A DNA stretch of 64,000 nucleotides from Larix kaempferi. Its lineage: Eukaryota; Streptophyta; Pinopsida; Pinales; Pinaceae. The number at the start of each line of letters is the position of its first letter. Position 1 is the first letter of the stretch. This document shows, one piece after another, positions 61,104-64,000 of the stretch. The notes under the pieces were generated by a model. The model saw nothing but the letters and a program-made list of their open reading frames with translations. It made no database searches and was not told the origin of the DNA. A program made the position numbers and the translations under genes. The stretch lies in NCBI GenBank assembly GCA_027924585.1, contig BSBM01000904.1:21227001-21291000 (forward strand), in the 5' to 3' direction.

Positions 61104-61348
61104 GGGGCTGAGGCTCCGGACCCAGTGGCTGGTCTAGATGGTCCCTACGTCAAAGACCAGGGTTCAACTCCTGCCCACCCTGCAGGACCTGTCGTTGTCA
61201 TCTCTGAACGCGCTATACCTTCCCACTTGCTGGTGAACCAGTTCCAAATTAAAGCTGACCCCGGCCCGAGGTTTGTACCCGCCCCACCCGGTCGACGATA
61301 CTCACTGAGAGATCTCAGCTAGTTCCTCAGATATCAAAAAAATAAAAT
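61104..61348 (+). mobile_element. SINE (tRNA-derived type), 245 bp
   Basis: A GC-rich 245-bp insert in an AT-rich region, bounded by a perfect 14-bp direct repeat. It starts GGGGCTGAGGCTCC and ends in an A-rich tail (ATATCAAAAAAATAAAAT). It contains a B-box-like GGTTCAACTCC at about 61149 and an A-box-like TGGCTGGTCTAGATGG about 30 bases before. These are internal RNA polymerase III promoter signs of a tRNA-derived SINE. A short open frame inside is incidental. It must have moved in trans with LINE machinery. Confidence 0.85.
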
Positions 61349-61362
61349 ATCTACAATCCAAT
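61349..61362 (+). repeat. SINE target-site duplication, right
   Basis: ATCTACAATCCAAT, identical to 61090-61103. Confidence 0.9.
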
Positions 61363-61684
61363 ATAAAAAATAACAAATTCATAAAACATTTAAACTACAA
61401 CGTTACTTTTACCACCATTAATTTCCCTCCAACATCCCCGCCCCACCCATCATCTGCCGAGACTTGGCCACTTCAGTGACCGCACATGATCTAATGTGCC
61501 ATCAAAATCACTACTAATTACCAATCGATTGCCCTGCCGTGCAATCGCCGGTGACTTCGTCTAAATCTGGCAGCTTTTGGGTCATCAATGCCATCATCAA
61601 ATGCATTCATTGGACACCCATAACATGATGAGACGGCCGTATTTGGGGCAAAGTTGTCCAACAGATTCCACATTATTAAATTAG
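61363..61684. other. Gene-free stretch
   Basis: Moderately GC-rich in parts. No gene or RNA recognised. Confidence 0.3.
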
Positions 61685-61925
61685 GGGTGTGGCCGGTTGT
61701 GGTCCCGTCTCGTCCGGTCACATTCGGACCCGCTTTCCCAGACGTGGGGTTCCGGTTGCTCCCTCCAACTACCAAACATGGGATTATATCTTTCTAGTTC
61801 CATCGACACGTGTTCGTTCGCCACGGCGCCACGTCGGCGCTCGAACTCTCGTGTGGGTCTTGCCCCGGCCCTCACGAGGTTAGACCTCAAAAGAAAATGT
61901 TTACCACCCATGGCATGTGACCCAT
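61685..61925 (-). other. GC-rich island, possible SINE on the - strand
   Basis: GC-rich and CpG-rich block in AT-rich sequence. On the - strand GAGTTCGAGCGCC resembles a B box and GGTGGTAAACA an A-box end, but their spacing (about 75 bases) is long. ATTTAAT flanks both ends and could be a short target-site duplication. Overlapping open frames are short and unlike known proteins. Confidence 0.3.
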
Positions 61926-63509
61926 TAAATCTTTCTTCACTGCACGCGTTGCGTTGTATGTGAATGTAGGTTGGGCTTCCCCTAAGTGGACCCTCTGGTT
62001 ATAAAATTTCTTCTCTTTTTAGGTAGGTGTTGGAATCGAATCTAAGTCAATGATGGAAAACTTTCATCAATTAAATGTAATAACTTAATAATAATAATAA
62101 TAAATTATTATAATGAATTAAAATTTAAATATGTTATAAATTAAATAATTTTGTTTAAAATTTATTATAATTTAATAAAATTGTAAAATTAATAATAATA
62201 ATAATAAATAAATATGTCGGTTACAAAATTTTACATATATTTTAATGAAATCAAATATATATTATACTAATATTTATACTGATTAAAATTTGATTCTCAA
62301 CTCACCTTTTTATAACTTTCATTTAAAAATATCTAAAATGACAAGTCAATGCAAAAAGGTTCATACAAGATAATGACTACCCAATATATTATAATATCTT
62401 AATTTTACATTAAAACAATTCTACCCAGAATTACTAGATTGTACTTTAATTTTATTAAAGTTGATGAGAGTTTACCACAATTAGTAAATTTTGATTTTTA
62501 ATATATGTCTCCATAACTTTTATTTGTGAATCCTGAAAATGATACGTTTAAAAGTTTGATAATTAATGAAGGGTAATGAAGATGTGATGTATGGTTGTTG
62601 CATTTTGGTAAAACTAATGACCCTCCAATCATTTAAAAAAGTAATCATAATTTCCAAATAATTTTTAAATTTAATATTTATTTAATTTAAAAAAAAAAAT
62701 AATAATTCTCAAATGTTTAAAAGTTTGATAATTAATGAACGGTGATGAAGATGTGATTTATGGTTGTTGCATTTTGGTAAAACTAATAACTCTTCTATCA
62801 TTTAAAAAAGTAATCATAATTTCCAAATAAATTTTAAATTGAATGTTTATTCAATTTTTTTAAAAGATAATAGTAATTCTCAAATATTTTTCTAATATGA
62901 TTTTTGCTTCACATTAACAATGGCATAGTTATCATAGATCGGATCCTTGATTTTATTTTTCATTATTTTTTTATTTGAAATAACACTAAGTTATGACATC
63001 ATCCCTACAGTGGAATAAATTGTGAAATGAAGTGTATTTTAGGATTGTAGTTTTCATAATCTAAATGTGTGTTTTTTATATTTTAATTTTATAAGAGGAA
63101 TAAATATATTAATGACATACTTACTTTACCAAACACATTAATTTGATGTTTAATTTTTTTTAATTAATTTTTTTACCATTTTTTCATAAAAAAAAACATG
63201 TTACTTGTTATTCAAAAACTTGAATTAAAGATAACTTACAAAACTAAAAACTCCAAAAGGATTGTCTCCATGCACTTTTTTATTTTTCTCAACTAAAGAA
63301 TCTTAAGAGCTTTGATGGACTTCTTCCCAATTACCAATCAAAAAATCATGGCTGATCCACTAGCCAAAAAACCACTCAAAAAATGTTCACTAAGTTCATG
63401 AAGGAGTTGCAATTACAAATGTCCAAAAACTAAGTCATCAACAAAACATAAAAGACACGATCATCAGAGAAAATTATGTAGGGATTCATTAGTATGCTTG
63501 AAAGGAACC
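61926..63509. repeat. AT-rich stretch with a 169-bp tandem duplication
   Basis: An imperfect duplication starts at 62546 and 62715 (GTTTAAAAGTTTGATAATTA). The rest has (AAT)n and T-rich runs and no gene. Confidence 0.5.
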
Positions 63510-64000
63510 TGATGAGATCACATGATGATCCATAATTTCTTTGAAAAAGAGAAGTCCTTCTACCTGACCAATAGCCTTTTCTGACAGACTATCCGCAGCA
63601 GAGTTATAATGTCATAAAATATGCCTTAAAGTTAAGCTATGAAACTGATTCTATAACTGCTTGAGTCTTTTTTTCCAATGTTCCAAAAGGGACACCTATA
63701 GGTTTGCATGCTCAGTTTCCCAATCCACTATCACTTTTGAGTCCACTGCCACCTGCAAAGATAGAATATTTTTATGAAAAGAAGAAAGTAGTAAACCCCA
63801 CAGAGATAAGACTTTTTCTCTTGTATTTGATCCATCACCACATCTCACCCAACAAATAAAATGATAATTACACCTGAAAATGATGACCATGCCTTCCCTA
63901 CAATGACCCAACTAAGATGTACCATCACAAAAACCAATAGGGCCATACATGGAAAAAGAGAGGATCAAATATAGATCTAGGAGCTTTCTCCCCTAGGTTC
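63510..64000 (-). pseudogene. Retroelement RNase H C-terminal fragment, runs off the right edge
   Basis: The - strand reads PIGFCDGTS (first Asp), stop, LGHCREGMVIIFRCNYHFI, GDGSNTREKVLSLWGLLLSS (Glu), VAVDSKVIVDW (Asp) and, after a stop, HYNSAADSLSEKAIG (Asp). All four acidic positions of RNase H are recognisable and it is of the same general type as LINE copies 1-3, but it is interrupted by at least two stops. The RT portion would lie beyond 64000. Confidence 0.7.

Noticed and set aside
61125-61322. 65-codon open frame as a gene
   Set aside because: It lies entirely within the SINE.

Overview
The window looks like a land-plant nuclear genome, probably a seed plant. It holds one well-formed plant homeobox gene of the BELL (BEL1-like) TALE family, with kilobase-scale introns, in an AT-rich background of old retroelements. 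The large introns, the old nested LINE and copia debris, and the length and N-terminal sequence of the BELL protein suggest a gymnosperm, but I cannot prove this from the sequence alone. I see no rRNA, no convincing tRNA and no CRISPR array.

Layout, left to right. 1-13300: three related LINE (L1-type non-LTR) copies lie head to tail on the + strand. The first is partial, cut by the window edge (1-2389). The second is 5'-truncated (about 2622-5664). The third is full length (6768-13276) with a perfect 17-bp target-site duplication, and it sits inside the RNase H region of an older retroelement. 14910-19404 and 21945-26300 are two copies of a decayed Ty1/copia-related element on the - strand. 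The second copy appears to be interrupted by about 8 kb that includes a fourth, more divergent LINE (- strand, about 28300-34250), and its remainder resumes at about 34340-35270. 35280-43890 is gene-poor and carries a recent-looking 541-bp tandem duplication and a degenerate repeat family. 43894-46476 holds a pair of 344-bp direct repeats around a 1.9-kb unknown segment.

48456-57901 and upstream: the BELL homeobox gene on the - strand. Its coding sequence is four exons joined as complement(48456..49085, 51049..51109, 51223..51611, 55323..56795), 850 aa. A 5'-UTR intron (56932-57900) is likely. Intron 1 (3.7 kb) is full of local duplications. Beyond the gene, 59340-60090 is a decayed RT from another LINE lineage (- strand). 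61104-61348 is a SINE with a perfect 14-bp target-site duplication. 63510-64000 is the RNase H end of another retroelement running off the right edge.

The BELL gene is the only feature I regard as a functional host gene. The most notable signals in the rest are: (i) LINE ORF2 of the third copy, which keeps one frame over 4.1 kb but has eight in-frame stops, all UAG or UAA; (ii) a one-base stop/start overlap between its ORF1 and ORF2; (iii) a T-run/A-run hairpin at the 3' end of three LINE copies; and (iv) an apparent empty-site paralogue next to the second LINE.
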